A stretch of DNA of 64,000 nt, from contig JAIQFD010000004.1 of NCBI GenBank assembly GCA_020073495.1, positions 547,001-611,000 of the forward strand, in the 5' to 3' direction. The notes beneath the pieces were generated by a model. That model did no database searches. It saw only the letters and a program-made list of their open reading frames with translations, and was not told the DNA's origin. The stretch's first letter is position 1, and each line of letters begins with the position of its first letter. The translations under genes and the position numbers were made by a program. Below are positions 27,102 to 36,536 of this stretch, one piece after another. This stretch comes from Terriglobia bacterium (lineage in GTDB: Bacteria > Acidobacteriota > Terriglobia > Terriglobales > Acidobacteriaceae).

Positions 27102-27602
27102 TCACCCGCGTGGATTCGCGGCCGCAGAAGTCTTTGCCAGCCGCTCCAGCGCCTCGCCCTCGATCCGCATGGTGATCCACTCCGTCAGCTTCTTAGCCCC
27201 GAGCGCCTCGTAGAAATCGAAGGCCGGCTGGTTCCAATCGAGCACCTGCCAGACGAAGCGCCCGCAATTCTCCCGCACCGCGATCTGCGCCAGGTGCACC
27301 AGCAACGACTTGCCGATGCCCTTGCCGCGGAACTCCGGCCGCACGAACAGGTCCTCGAGGTACAGCCCCGGACGCCCCTGCCATGTCGAGTAGTTGTAGA
27401 AGAAGAGCGCGAACCCGGCGGGTCTGTTGTCCCACTCTGCGATCACGACGCGGAACTTGGGCTCCGGCCCCCATCCGTCGCGTCGCAAATCTTCCGGACG
27501 TGCGACCGCCTGTTCCGGGGCGCGCTCGTACGTGGCCAGGTCGCGGATGAACTCGAGGATCAGCGGGATGTCGGCTTGCCCAGCAGGTCGTATGCGCAGC
27601 AT
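27102..27602 (-). CDS. GNAT family N-acetyltransferase (diamine acetyltransferase-like)
   Basis: 166 aa. The acetyl-CoA loop is VRPEFRGKGIGKSLL (about residues 88-102), preceded by YLEDLFV; the C-terminal WQVLDWNQPAFDFYEALGA matches the spermidine/diamine acetyltransferase-like subgroup of GNAT. The amine substrate is not provable from sequence. 19 nt upstream of trmFO on the same strand and divergent from the selenoprotein gene. Confidence 0.85.
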   Translation of the reverse strand: MLRIRPAGQADIPLILEFIRDLATYERAPEQAVARPEDLRRDGWGPEPKFRVVIAEWDNRPAGFALFFYNYSTWQGRPGLYLEDLFVRPEFRGKGIGKSLLVHLAQIAVRENCGRFVWQVLDWNQPAFDFYEALGAKKLTEWITMRIEGEALERLAKTSAAANPRG

Positions 27603-27640
27603 GGAATCCGTGTATTATACGGGGCCGCAGAGGAGGTGAG

Positions 27641-28168
27641 ATGGCTCGCGTCGGCTACATCGAACCGCAGAATGCGTCCCCGGACGTCAGGAAGATCTAC
27701 GACGAGAAGCTCAAGGGGAAACCAGGCAACATCCAGAAGGCGCTGGCGCATCAGCCCAAGCTGCTCGATGCCTTCCTCAATTTCTACGGCAGCGTGGGAC
27801 GCTCGCTCGAACGCCGGCTGTTCGAGATGGTGTACATCCGCGTCTCGATCATCAATGGCTGCCAGTATTGACTCCAGCACCATCTCGCTTCGTCGAAGCG
27901 AGCCGGGCTGACCCCAGAAGACTGGCAGCTGCTCAAGAAAGGCGACTACTCGAAGTTTTCCGCCGAGCAACAGGCGGCGCTGCGTTATGCGGAAAAGATG
28001 ACCAAGGGTCCCACCAACAGCGCGTCGGCCGAAGCCGATGCGCTCAAGAAAGTTTTCTCGGACGTGGAGATCGTGGATCTGGTTGCCGAGGTCGCGCTCG
28101 CCAACCTCACCAATCGCATCACCGACGGACTTGGGCTGGAATTCGAGACGGCTCCGGAAAAGATCTAA
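27641..28168 (+). CDS. Carboxymuconolactone decarboxylase/AhpD-family selenoprotein (TGA read as Sec77)
   Basis: Reading through the TGA at 27869-27871 gives one 175-residue protein that ends at TAA 28166-28168. The ATG at 27641 has a near-perfect AGGAGGTGA ahead of it. The TGA stands exactly where AhpD/CMD proteins carry the second catalytic Cys: IINGC-QY-[Sec]-LQHH, with the proton-relay Glu in LFEMVYIRVS and the His pair following. Downstream sequence stays in family (AGLTPEDW, FSAEQQAALRYAEKM, VEIVDLVAEVALANLTNRITDGLG). A CxxU redox site suggests peroxide or thiol-disulfide reduction. A SECIS-like hairpin follows the TGA and selB converges on the gene 94 nt away. The alternative is a nonsense mutation or a sequencing error turning TGC/TGT into TGA. 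Confidence 0.85.
27872..27910 (+). promoter_or_regulatory. Bacterial SECIS-like element
   Basis: CTCGCTTC (27884-27891), loop GTC, GAAGCGAG (27895-27902): an uninterrupted 8-bp stem. Counting the U of the TGA as 1, the loop G and U fall at 24 and 25, next to the G23/U24 SelB contacts of the E. coli fdhF element. CAGC (27875-27878) and GCTG (27907-27910) can add an outer stem. It lacks an obvious bulged U in the upper stem, so the match is by placement and loop rather than full sequence. Confidence 0.65.
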
Positions 28169-28193
28169 GAACCAACGAAGAATGCAGAACGAA

Positions 28194-28223
28194 GATTGCA
28201 GAAGTGCTCACACTTCTGCGATC
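28194..28223. terminator. Bidirectional terminator between the selenoprotein gene and selB
   Basis: GATTGCAGAAGTG (28194-28206), CTCA loop, CACTTCTGCGATC (28211-28223): 13 pairs including one G-T, followed by TTACTTCTTC. It lies between two convergent genes. Confidence 0.65.
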
Positions 28224-28262
28224 TTACTTCTTCGATCTGACTTGTCTTTCGTGAGACTCTGC

Positions 28263-30239
28263 CTAGAGGATGATCCTCTCGTCTCCTACTCTCCGCGTCA
28301 CCCGCTCGCGGTCCAGCCACTCCAGCAGCGGCACGGCGTACTTGCGCGTCAGGCCGATCATCTCTTTGAATTGCCCGACATCGATCTTCGGCGACTTAGC
28401 CTTGTACTGCGCCACGTCGCGCTTCAACTGCTCCAGCGCCGTGTGATGGAAGACCAGGTCTTCCGAGATCTTTACCAGCACCTTGTCGCGCAACAGCAGG
28501 GTGACGATCTTCTGCGCGCGCGCCTTGTCCACCTTGACCCCTGCGAGCACATCCTTCAGCAGCGGTACCTTCAGCCCGGCCGACGCGAAGGCCTGCTCGA
28601 TGATCTGCTTGGCCTCGGCCTCTTCGTCCTTCATGACCACGGACCGGCCCGCCAAGCGTAGTTGTTCGCCCGCTACCTCGATCTCCTTTTCGTGCACGAG
28701 AGCATCCAGAACGCCCTCGAAGAGTTCGGGGCCGATGTCGAGCCTCTCCCGCAACTCCTGCTTGCTCAGGCCGGCGACGAGCGGATTCGCTTCGTGGAAT
28801 GCCTTCATGAGGCGGACGATGATCTTGGCTACCGAATCGAACGCGGTTTCTGCGACGAACAAGCCTCCCAACCGGATGACGCGAAGCGCTTCGAGCCCCG
28901 TGGCAACTCCTTCTCTCGCCTTGGAGGCGGCATCGCGGCGGGAATGTTCAGGGGTAACCAGGCGGCTGGCGACAATTTCTTCGATTTGGCCGCGGGTCCA
29001 GCCGGTTTCCGCGATCGCATCACCCATCGGAAGCCCCCGCGTGTCCCGCCTCGCGATCCGCATGATCAGTTGCTCCTCAGGGCTGCGTGTCAGCGCTTGT
29101 ATGCGCCCGACAATGGAATGGGCATCCCGCTTCTTCTCTTCCTTCGATGGGGGAAGTGGCGCCGGGTCCACGACGACTCCTCCGCCGATTGTTACCACCG
29201 GGGAGAACTGCCGTAGGATGAAGCGATCGCCGGGAAGCAGCAGCAGCGGCTCGTCGGTCCGCAGTTGCGCGAAGCTCTCCTTGCCAGGCGCAATCTGCTT
29301 TTCTCCGTACAAGACAACCTCGGCGATGGTTTCGGCCGTGTACGAGTGGAAATGTACGCGCGCGCGGTCTTTGAGCGCCTTAGCCGACGGCAGGATCGAA
29401 AGCGACACGTCCACACGCTTCGTGGTGCGAAAGACGCCCGGCGCAGCCAGCATCATCCCTCGCGCCAGCTCCTCCGTCGAAACTCCGGCCAGGTTCAGCG
29501 CGGTCCTCTGACCGGCGATGGCTTTTTCTTCGCTATGTCCGTGCACCTGCACTCCGCGCACCCGCACCCGCCGCGACGCGGGAAAGACCTCAACGTCTTC
29601 TTCTTTCTTGACCGACCCCGATATCAGGGTGCCCGTCACCACCGTGCCAAAGCCCTTCATCGTGAATACGCGGTCGATGGGAAGGCGAAAGAGTGCGGTC
29701 GAGTCCTTGGCCGGCACCTCGGCGGCGATCTTCGCCAACTCGTGTTTCAGCTCATCCAGCCCCGCGCCCGTGATCGAACTGACCGGCACGATGGGCGCAC
29801 CGTCGAGGAACGATCCGCGCAGAAACTCCTCCACCTCCAGTCGCACCACGTCCAGGGTGTCGCTCGGTACGAGGTCGGACTTGGTCAGGACCGTCAGGCC
29901 GCGCCGCACCTGGAGCAGGCGGCAGATGTCGAAGTGTTCGCGTGTCTGCGGCTTGATGCCCTCATCGGCGGAGATGACCAGCATCACCACGTCGATCCCG
30001 CCTACCCCGGCCAGCATGTTGCGCACGAAGCGCTCGTGCCCGGGCACATCCACGAAGCCGATCTTCAGCGTGACGCCGCCCGGCGCCGGCAGTTCCAGGT
30101 GCGCGAAGCCGATATCGATGGTGATGCCTCGCCGCTTTTCCTCCTCGAGGCGGTCGGCGTCGATGCCGGTCAGCGCTTTGACCAGCGCGGTTTTCCCGTG
30201 ATCGATGTGCCCCGCGGTGCCGACGATGACGGATTTCAT
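28263..30239 (-). CDS. selB: Selenocysteine-specific elongation factor SelB
   Basis: 658 aa from ATG 30239; the frame is open to 30347 but only the ATG gives the standard [16 protein letters not shown] start. GTPase motifs: [39 protein letters not shown] and TKSDLV. Domains II and III include [14 protein letters not shown]. The last 250 residues form the winged-helix repeats that bind the SECIS RNA ([55 protein letters not shown]). It delivers Sec-tRNA to UGA codons with a SECIS. selA, selD and selC are not in the window. Confidence 0.96.
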   Translation of the reverse strand: MKSVIVGTAGHIDHGKTALVKALTGIDADRLEEEKRRGITIDIGFAHLELPAPGGVTLKIGFVDVPGHERFVRNMLAGVGGIDVVMLVISADEGIKPQTREHFDICRLLQVRRGLTVLTKSDLVPSDTLDVVRLEVEEFLRGSFLDGAPIVPVSSITGAGLDELKHELAKIAAEVPAKDSTALFRLPIDRVFTMKGFGTVVTGTLISGSVKKEEDVEVFPASRRVRVRGVQVHGHSEEKAIAGQRTALNLAGVSTEELARGMMLAAPGVFRTTKRVDVSLSILPSAKALKDRARVHFHSYTAETIAEVVLYGEKQIAPGKESFAQLRTDEPLLLLPGDRFILRQFSPVVTIGGGVVVDPAPLPPSKEEKKRDAHSIVGRIQALTRSPEEQLIMRIARRDTRGLPMGDAIAETGWTRGQIEEIVASRLVTPEHSRRDAASKAREGVATGLEALRVIRLGGLFVAETAFDSVAKIIVRLMKAFHEANPLVAGLSKQELRERLDIGPELFEGVLDALVHEKEIEVAGEQLRLAGRSVVMKDEEAEAKQIIEQAFASAGLKVPLLKDVLAGVKVDKARAQKIVTLLLRDKVLVKISEDLVFHHTALEQLKRDVAQYKAKSPKIDVGQFKEMIGLTRKYAVPLLEWLDRERVTRRVGDERIIL

Positions 30240-30340
30240 CGCCCACAGTGTAAAGGAGTCAGGAGGCACGATGCAGGACGCAGCAAGAACCCGCCGCCTA
30301 CCTCCTTGACTTCCGCCGCGCCGCCCTCTATCAATGCCAC

Positions 30341-30811
30341 GTGGCACAGCACCTGGTCACCATCGCCACCTACCGCGAGCTCTCCGACGCCCTGCTCGCC
30401 AAGGGCAAGCTCGACGCTGCCGGGATCCACTGCGTCCTCAGCACCCCGGCGCAAGGGGAGGGAGCGCGCCCGCCCGCCGTCCTCAACGGATCCCCCGGCT
30501 TGGACAGCCTCCGCGCCAAGGCATTCGACGACGTGCACCTCCAGGTCAGCGAAGACGACGCCGAGACCGCCACCGAGATCCTGACCGGCGCCGCGGAAGA
30601 CGAGGACCTCGACGACCTCCTCGATCAGCCCCTCTGTCCGACCTGCGGCTCCATGGACCTGCACTACCACGATGGGAAGCACTGGAGGCCCTGGGTCGGC
30701 GTGTTCGTCGCCGGTGAGGCTACCGTGGCCTCCCACAAGCGCGAATGGCGCTGCGACGAATGCGGCGCGACCTGGGTGGAAGAGCAGCCCGGCGCCGAAA
30801 CCGTGAACTGA
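30341..30811 (+). CDS. DUF2007-type protein with two CxxC zinc-binding pairs
   Basis: 156 aa from GTG. The first 85 residues look like the DUF2007 putative signal-transducing domain (LVTIATYRELSDALLAKGKLDAAGIHCVLS ... VHLQVSEDDAETATEIL). The second half has CPTCGSMDL and CDECGATW, a likely zinc ribbon. Function unknown; DUF2007 proteins often sit beside amino-acid or nucleotide biosynthesis genes. It lies between selB and purL. Confidence 0.75.
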   Translation: MAQHLVTIATYRELSDALLAKGKLDAAGIHCVLSTPAQGEGARPPAVLNGSPGLDSLRAKAFDDVHLQVSEDDAETATEILTGAAEDEDLDDLLDQPLCPTCGSMDLHYHDGKHWRPWVGVFVAGEATVASHKREWRCDECGATWVEEQPGAETVN

Positions 30812-30895
30812 GGGCGGGGCTTCGCCACACGTCTCCCAGCGTTGCATCGCCACCCGCAAAATCCGCGCCTTGTGTGCGAAAATGGAAATTCCCCC

Positions 30896-33214
30896 ATGTC
30901 AGATAAGACCGCTATCACTCCCGACGTCGTCCGAGAGCACGGCATCACCTCGGATGAGTACAAGAAGATCCTGAAGTGGCTGGGGCGCGAGCCCTCCATG
31001 ACCGAGCTCGGGATCTTCAGCGTGATGTGGAGCGAGCACTGCTCCTACAAGTCGTCGCGCGTGCACCTCAAGCGCCTGCCGACGCGCTCCCGCCGCGTGG
31101 TGCAGGGGCCTGGCGAGAATGCCGGCATCATCGACATCGGTGACGGCTGGGCCTGCGCCTTCAAGATCGAGAGCCACAACCATCCTTCGTTCATCGAGCC
31201 CTTCCAGGGGGCAGCGACCGGCGTGGGCGGCATCCTGCGCGACATCTTCACCATGGGCGCGCGGCCCATCGCGGTCATGGACTCGCTGCGCTTCGGGCCG
31301 ATTACTCAGAGGAACGGAGAACCAGACCAGCAGACCATCCACCGCAACCATTCCATTCTTGAGGGCGTGGTCAGCGGCATCGCCAGCTACGGCAACTGTT
31401 TCGGCGTGCCCAACCTGGGCGGCGAGACCAAGTTCGAGCCCTGCTACTCGCAGAACCCCCTGGTGAACGCCTTCGCTCTGGGCATCGTGCGCCGCGACCA
31501 AATCTTCTACGCGCGCGCCGCCGGCGAGGGCAACCCGGTCATCTACGTCGGCGCCAAGACCGGGCGCGATGGAATCCACGGCGCCACCATGGCCAGCGAG
31601 GAGTTCAGCGAGGAGTCGGAGGCCAAGCGCCCCAACGTGCAGGTCGGTGACCCATTCCTGGAAAAGCTCCTGCTCGAAGCCTGCCTCGAAGCCATGCAGA
31701 CCGGCGCGGTCGTCGGCATCCAGGACATGGGCGCTGCCGGCCTGACGTGCTCCACCTGCGAGATGGGTGGCCGCGGCGGCGTGGGCCTGGAGATCGAGCT
31801 CGACAACGTCCCCCAGCGCGAGACCGCCATGACCCCCTACGAGATCATGCTCAGCGAGTCGCAGGAGCGCATGCTGCTGGTCGCGGAAAAAGGCCGCGAA
31901 GAAGAGGTCCTGCGCGTTTTCGCCAAGTGGGGCTTGGATGCGGTGGTCATCGGCCGCGTCATCCACGAGAGCAAGATGCGCGTCCTCCAGCACGGCAAGG
32001 TCGTCGCCGAGATTCCCAACGAAGCACTCACCGACGACGCGCCTCTGTACAAGCGCCCCATGGAGCGCTTCGAGCCCAGCATCGCGCGCGAAAAGCCTGA
32101 CCACATCCAGCTGGGAGTTAAGAACGACCTGACTGAAGACTTCAAACGTCTGCTCGGCTCGGCCAACATCTGCTCCAAGCGCTGGGTGCACGAGCAGTAC
32201 GACTCCATGGTCCAGACCAACACCGTCGAAGGCCCCGGACGCGAAGCCGGTGTGGTACGCGTGAAGGGCACGAACCGCGGCCTGGCTATGGCGCTCGACG
32301 GCAACGGACGCTGGTGCTGGCTTGATCCCAAGCTGGGGGCCGAGCACGCCGTCGCCGAGGCCGCGCGCAACGTCGCCTGTACCGGCGCCACGCCCGTCGC
32401 AGCCACCAACTGCCTGAACTTCGGCAATCCCGAGAAGCCCGCCATCATGTGGCAGTTCTCCCAGGTCATCGACGGCTTGACCCGCGCCTGCGAGGAGCTG
32501 GAGACGCCCATCACCGGTGGCAACGTCAGCTTCTATAACGAGACCCTGGGCGAGGGCATCTACCCCACCCCGACCGTGGGCGTGGTGGGCATCATCGAAA
32601 ACCTCGATAAGGCCGCCAGCTACGAGTTTCGCGGACCCGGTCGCGCGCTGCTCCTTCTGCACGGCTCTGAGCCCGGCGACGCCACCGATGCCGAGGTCGA
32701 GCTGGGGTCCTCCGAATACGCCAAGGAAGTGCTGGGCGCGGTCTGGGGCTTCCCGCCGTCGCTGGAGTTGGAGAAGGAAGCCGCGGTGCAGAAGTGCATC
32801 ATCGAATTGATCGGTCTGGAGCTGGTCGAATCGGCCCACGACTGCTCCGAGGGCGGTCTGGCGGTGGCTCTGGCCGAGTCCGGCTTCCCCAACGGCATCG
32901 GCGTCAGGGTGGAGCTTAAGGACGACAATTTGCCCCCCGAATGCACCATTTTTGGTGAAGACGCCAGCCGCATTCTCACATCTTGCGACGCAATTAGCTT
33001 GGGGCGAATCCAACAAGTAGCGCTAAAATACGGCGTAGCAGTGGATTCCATCGGGCAAACCGTACCAGAAAAGTTTGAAATGTTCGTCAACGGCCGGCCA
33101 GTCGTGTCGGCGGCCGTGTCGGAACTGAAGGGCGTTTGGGAGCACGCGCTGGAGCGTGCCCTGCACGTAGAGACCGTGGATGAACTGGTGCCGTCGGGGC
33201 TCGACCGGAGCTAG
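30896..33214 (+). CDS. purL: Phosphoribosylformylglycinamidine synthase subunit PurL (small type)
   Basis: 772 aa from ATG 30896 (the frame opens at 30842 but [16 protein letters not shown] matches the family start). This is the short PurL that lacks the glutaminase domain and works with PurQ and Pur[86 protein letters not shown] and [16 protein letters not shown] are all present. It makes FGAM from FGAR in purine synthesis. purQ and purS are not next to it; instead a HicAB pair lies between it and purF. Confidence 0.96.
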   Translation: MSDKTAITPDVVREHGITSDEYKKILKWLGREPSMTELGIFSVMWSEHCSYKSSRVHLKRLPTRSRRVVQGPGENAGIIDIGDGWACAFKIESHNHPSFIEPFQGAATGVGGILRDIFTMGARPIAVMDSLRFGPITQRNGEPDQQTIHRNHSILEGVVSGIASYGNCFGVPNLGGETKFEPCYSQNPLVNAFALGIVRRDQIFYARAAGEGNPVIYVGAKTGRDGIHGATMASEEFSEESEAKRPNVQVGDPFLEKLLLEACLEAMQTGAVVGIQDMGAAGLTCSTCEMGGRGGVGLEIELDNVPQRETAMTPYEIMLSESQERMLLVAEKGREEEVLRVFAKWGLDAVVIGRVIHESKMRVLQHGKVVAEIPNEALTDDAPLYKRPMERFEPSIAREKPDHIQLGVKNDLTEDFKRLLGSANICSKRWVHEQYDSMVQTNTVEGPGREAGVVRVKGTNRGLAMALDGNGRWCWLDPKLGAEHAVAEAARNVACTGATPVAATNCLNFGNPEKPAIMWQFSQVIDGLTRACEELETPITGGNVSFYNETLGEGIYPTPTVGVVGIIENLDKAASYEFRGPGRALLLLHGSEPGDATDAEVELGSSEYAKEVLGAVWGFPPSLELEKEAAVQKCIIELIGLELVESAHDCSEGGLAVALAESGFPNGIGVRVELKDDNLPPECTIFGEDASRILTSCDAISLGRIQQVALKYGVAVDSIGQTVPEKFEMFVNGRPVVSAAVSELKGVWEHALERALHVETVDELVPSGLDRS

Positions 33215-33216
33215 GG

Positions 33217-33405
33217 GTGAAGGTTCGTGATGTCATCCGCAACCTGGAAGACAATGGGTGGTATCACGAGAGGACGAGCGGCAGCCACCGGCAGTTTCGG
33301 CATTCTACGAAAAGCGGGACGGTCACTGTAGCGGGTCATCCTGGTGATGAGGTGCCGAAAGGAACATTGAACAGCATCCTTAAGCAAGCCGGATTGAAAA
33401 AATGA
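33217..33405 (+). CDS. hicA: HicA-type mRNA interferase toxin
   Basis: 62 aa from GTG, 2 nt after purL. VRDVIRNLEDNGWYHERTSGSHRQFRH is the double-stranded RNA-binding-like HicA fold with the catalytic His in GSHRQFRH; KGTLNSILKQAGL closes it. HicA cleaves mRNA when not neutralised by HicB. Its stop overlaps the hicB start. The position between two purine genes on the same strand means it would be transcribed with them. Confidence 0.92.
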   Translation: MKVRDVIRNLEDNGWYHERTSGSHRQFRHSTKSGTVTVAGHPGDEVPKGTLNSILKQAGLKK

Positions 33406-33614
33406 ACTACACGGTCATCTTCGAAAAAGGAAAGACCGGCTTCGGGGCTTATGTCCCGGACCTTCCCGGCTGCGTTGCCGTTGGAAAGACGATGAGGCAA
33501 GTGAAGAAATTGATCCGCGAGGCGATCGAGCTCCATATCGAAAGCCTGAAAGCGCATGGTGAACCGGTTCCAGAGCCGACAACCTTGGCCGAGCAGGTGA
33601 GTGTATCGGCATAA
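33402..33614 (+). CDS. hicB: HicB-type antitoxin
   Basis: 70 aa, ATG overlapping the hicA stop by 4 nt. YTVIFEKGKTGFGAYVPDLPGCVAVGKTM is the HicB partial RNase H-like fold and REAIELHIESLKAHGEPVPEP its usual end. The C-terminal DNA-binding domain found in longer HicB proteins is absent, so autoregulation by this protein alone is doubtful. It ends 10 nt before purF. Confidence 0.9.
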   Translation: MNYTVIFEKGKTGFGAYVPDLPGCVAVGKTMRQVKKLIREAIELHIESLKAHGEPVPEPTTLAEQVSVSA

Positions 33615-33624
33615 CGCGAGGGCG

Positions 33625-35055
33625 ATGATCGTGCCATTCGACAAGCTGCGTGAAGAGTGCGGGGTCGTGGCCGTGTATGCGAACCCCGAAGCGTCCACGC
33701 TCGCCTACCTCGGACTGCACGCGCTGCAGCACCGCGGCCAGGAGTCGGCGGGCATCGTGTCGTCGGACGGCGTTACCATGCACCAGCACAAGGCCATGGG
33801 CCTGGTGGCCGACATCTTCACCGAGCCCGTGCTGGAGAAGCTCAAGGGTTCCAGCGCCATCGGCCACACCCGCTATTCCACCACCGGCGATTCGGCGTTG
33901 CAGAACGCGCAGCCCATCATGGTGGACTGCAACAAGGGACTCATCGCCCTGGCCCACAACGGCAATTTGGTCAACGCCCACGAGGTTCGCTCCAAACTGG
34001 AAAAGCAGGGCTCCATCTTCCAGACCACCAGCGATACCGAGGTCATCGTCCACCTGATCGCGCAGTCCAAGGAAGAGACTCTGCCGGAAGCGATCGCCGA
34101 CTCGCTGCGCCGCATCGAGGGCGCATTCTCACTGGTCATCATGACCCGCGACCGCGTCTTCGCGGTGCGCGATCCCCGAGGCTTCCGCCCGCTCTCCATG
34201 GGACGCATCCGCAACCCCGGCGGCCAGCGCGACGACACTATCGTGTTCGCCTCCGAGACCAACGCCTTCGACCTGATCGGCGCCACCTTTGAGCGCGACG
34301 TCAAGCCGGGCGAGATGGTCGTGGTCGGCCCCGAGGGCATGTACTCGCGCTTCTACTCGCCCCAGATGCCGCAGTCGTCGTGCATCTTCGAGCACGTCTA
34401 CTTCTCCCGCCCGGATTCGGTCGTCTTCGAGCGCCCGGTACAGGAGAGCCGCGAAGCGCTGGGCCGGCAACTCGCGCGCGAGGCGCCGGCGGATGCCGAC
34501 ATCGTCGTGCCCGTGCCTGACTCCGGCGTCACCGCCGCCATGGGCTACTCCGCGGAGAGCGGCATCCCCTTCCGCTTCGGCCTGATCCGCAACCACTACG
34601 TCGGCCGCACCTTCATCGAGCCGGAACAGCGTGTGCGCGACTTCGGGGTGCGCCTCAAGCTGAACCCGGTGAAGGCCATCCTGAACGGCAAGCGCGTGGT
34701 GCTGATCGACGATTCCATCGTGCGCGGCACCACCAGCCGCAAGCTGGTGCGCATGCTACGCAATGCCGGCGCCACCGAAGTGCACATGCGCATCTCCTGC
34801 CCCCCGACCATCTCGCCGTGCTTCTACGGCGTGGACACCCCCAGCAAGAAGCAGCTCATCGCCGCCAACAAGAGCATCGAGGAGATCCGCGACTACATCG
34901 GCGCCGACTCGCTCGCGTACCTGTCGCTCGATGGCATGAAGCAGGCCTGCGGCGACGGCGAGAAGACTACCTACTGCACCGCCTGCTACACCGGCAAGTA
35001 CCCGACCAACTGGGTGGACGTCGACGAGATCCAGCCACTCAAGACCGAGATGTAG
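33625..35055 (+). CDS. purF: Amidophosphoribosyltransferase PurF
   Basis: 476 aa from ATG 33625. This start leaves 11 residues ahead of the Cys in EECGVVAV, exactly the propeptide length that Bacillus-type PurF removes to expose its Ntn catalytic Cys. The PRPP loop is VVLIDDSIVRGTTSRKLV. C-terminal Cys in CPPTISPCFYG and GEKTTYCTACYTG fit the 4Fe-4S PurF class. It commits PRPP to purine synthesis. Confidence 0.96.
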   Translation: MIVPFDKLREECGVVAVYANPEASTLAYLGLHALQHRGQESAGIVSSDGVTMHQHKAMGLVADIFTEPVLEKLKGSSAIGHTRYSTTGDSALQNAQPIMVDCNKGLIALAHNGNLVNAHEVRSKLEKQGSIFQTTSDTEVIVHLIAQSKEETLPEAIADSLRRIEGAFSLVIMTRDRVFAVRDPRGFRPLSMGRIRNPGGQRDDTIVFASETNAFDLIGATFERDVKPGEMVVVGPEGMYSRFYSPQMPQSSCIFEHVYFSRPDSVVFERPVQESREALGRQLAREAPADADIVVPVPDSGVTAAMGYSAESGIPFRFGLIRNHYVGRTFIEPEQRVRDFGVRLKLNPVKAILNGKRVVLIDDSIVRGTTSRKLVRMLRNAGATEVHMRISCPPTISPCFYGVDTPSKKQLIAANKSIEEIRDYIGADSLAYLSLDGMKQACGDGEKTTYCTACYTGKYPTNWVDVDEIQPLKTEM

Positions 35056-35078
35056 ACGGGGGCGATCTCCACAGCACT

Positions 35079-35096
35079 GGGAGCCACTTGGCTCCC
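35079..35096 (+). terminator. Hairpin after purF
   Basis: GGGAGCC (35079-35085), ACTT loop, GGCTCCC (35090-35096), then GATTGCATTTG. The T run is weak but the position 24 nt after the purF stop supports termination. The remaining 160 nt before the next gene hold only a possible -10 (GATAAT at 35154). Confidence 0.55.
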
Positions 35097-35256
35097 GATT
35101 GCATTTGTCCCTCCTGGAACATAACTCCGGGTTACCACAAAGAGTATGTTGCTGATAATACGGCACTTACTCGTTGAGGTACGTCCCACCCACGATTGAG
35201 TCGCGGTGCATTGAGGTACCAGGCGAGGCGCGCCATAGTGCGGGCGAGGTGACGAT

Positions 35257-36006
35257 ATGCCCGCACGAAATCTGTACTTCGAGTACAGCGACCTGGGCGG
35301 CGCGGCGGCGGCACAGCTCAGCGACTCCGATCGCAAGGAGCTGGGCTTCAAGACCGCCGACCGGATGCATGAGGCTATCACGGCGCGCGTCGAGAAGCGG
35401 GCCCTCGTGTGGATGGCCGCGCACATGCCCGCCCGCATCAACTCTGACCATCTGACCGCGCTGGGCTTCGTGGCCCAGTTTCTGGCGGGCGCGACGTATG
35501 CGCTGGCGCGCTTCAGCCCGCGCTGGCTGATCGCGACCAATTTTTTCATCGCCCTGAACTGGCTCGGCGACAGCCTGGACGGCACTCTGGCTCGCGTGCG
35601 CAACCAGCAGCGTCCGCGCTACGGCTTCTACGTGGACCACGTGATCGACACCTTCGGCGCCGCTTTCCTGATGGGCGGTCTGGCCCTCTCCGGCTACCTT
35701 CACTGGGCGGTCGCGCTGGCCATGCTGGTCGCGTTCCTGATGCTCTCGGTCGAGGTCTACCTAACGACCTACACGTTGGGGCAGTTCAAGCTCTCGTATG
35801 GGAAGTTCGGGCCGACCGAGATCCGCATCGCCCTCTGCGTCGGCAATATCGCGCTGATGTACCGGCCATGGGCGCACCTGTTCGGATTCGAGGTCCGGCT
35901 GTTCGATGTGGGCGGCGCAATAGCCACAGCGGCGATGCTGGGGATCATGGTTGTCTCAACCATCCAGCACGCCAAGCGGCTCTACCGGGAAGAGAGGCTG
36001 GGGTGA
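35257..36006 (+). CDS. CDP-alcohol phosphatidyltransferase family membrane protein
   Basis: 249 aa, about five membrane helices. The catalytic signature is complete: DSLDGTLARVRN then, eight residues after AR, GFYVDHVID (D-x2-DG-x2-AR-x8-G-x3-D-x3-D), near residues 105-130. Such enzymes displace CMP from a CDP-alcohol to make phospholipids. The acceptor alcohol is unknown. Translationally coupled to the gtrA-like gene. Confidence 0.88.
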   Translation: MPARNLYFEYSDLGGAAAAQLSDSDRKELGFKTADRMHEAITARVEKRALVWMAAHMPARINSDHLTALGFVAQFLAGATYALARFSPRWLIATNFFIALNWLGDSLDGTLARVRNQQRPRYGFYVDHVIDTFGAAFLMGGLALSGYLHWAVALAMLVAFLMLSVEVYLTTYTLGQFKLSYGKFGPTEIRIALCVGNIALMYRPWAHLFGFEVRLFDVGGAIATAAMLGIMVVSTIQHAKRLYREERLG

Positions 36007-36434
36007 GCGGGGTCACGACCGTAAGGCGGGCGTGCAGGTTCTACCTGGTCGGGGCGCTGGGCATCGCGGTGCAGCTCGCGAGCCTGGCGGCGCTCACCCA
36101 TGCGGGGGTGAACTATGTGGTCGCGACGGCACTCGCGGTGGAGGCTGCGGTCGTGCACAACTTCCTCTGGCACGAGCGCTACACCTGGAGCGATCGGCGC
36201 AGCCACAGCCCCTGGGCCGAAGTCATGCGCCTGTTGAAGTTCAACGCCACGACGGGGATCGTGTCCATCGCGGGCAACGTCATTTTGATGTGGTTGTTGG
36301 TAGGGGAAGCGGAGTTTCGTCCCGTGGTGGCAAACGTCGTCTCCATCGCTTCGTGTTCGTTATTGAATTTTGTGGTCAGCGATCGCGCCGTGTTTCGACC
36401 GTTGCCGTTATTGGGCTTCAACGGCAGCAACTAA
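36003..36434 (+). CDS. GtrA-like membrane protein
   Basis: 143 aa from GTG 36003, whose first bases overlap the upstream stop (GTGA). Four membrane helices. RFYLVGALGIAVQLASLAAL, LAVEAAVVHNFLWHERYTW and FNATTGIVSIAGN are GtrA-family hallmarks. GtrA proteins are thought to flip or carry lipid-linked sugars; pairing with a CDP-alcohol transferase suggests a shared envelope-lipid pathway. Confidence 0.85.
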   Translation: MSGVTTVRRACRFYLVGALGIAVQLASLAALTHAGVNYVVATALAVEAAVVHNFLWHERYTWSDRRSHSPWAEVMRLLKFNATTGIVSIAGNVILMWLLVGEAEFRPVVANVVSIASCSLLNFVVSDRAVFRPLPLLGFNGSN

Positions 36435-36471
36435 CAGAAGCGCAGAGAGGAGGTCAGGCCGCAGACGGATT

Positions 36472-36493
36472 CGGCGGGACGCGAGTCCCGCCG
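36472..36493. terminator. Bidirectional hairpin between gtrA-like gene and RBBP9-like hydrolase
   Basis: CGGCGGGAC (36472-36480), GCGA loop, GTCCCGCCG (36485-36493), followed by ATTTGT. Lies between convergent stops. Confidence 0.65.
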
Positions 36494-36536
36494 ATTTGTC
36501 TCTCGTCCCGGATGGAAGCGCCGGGTGCCAGCCAGC

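Noticed and set aside
28169-30340. selC (tRNA-Sec) beside selB
   Set aside because: Gaps around selB hold only a terminator and non-tRNA sequence; no 90-nt tRNA-like fold is seen.
30899-33016. Long 705-codon frame on the minus strand
   Set aside because: It is the mirror of purL codon bias in GC-rich DNA; purL is certain and the mirror shows no domain.
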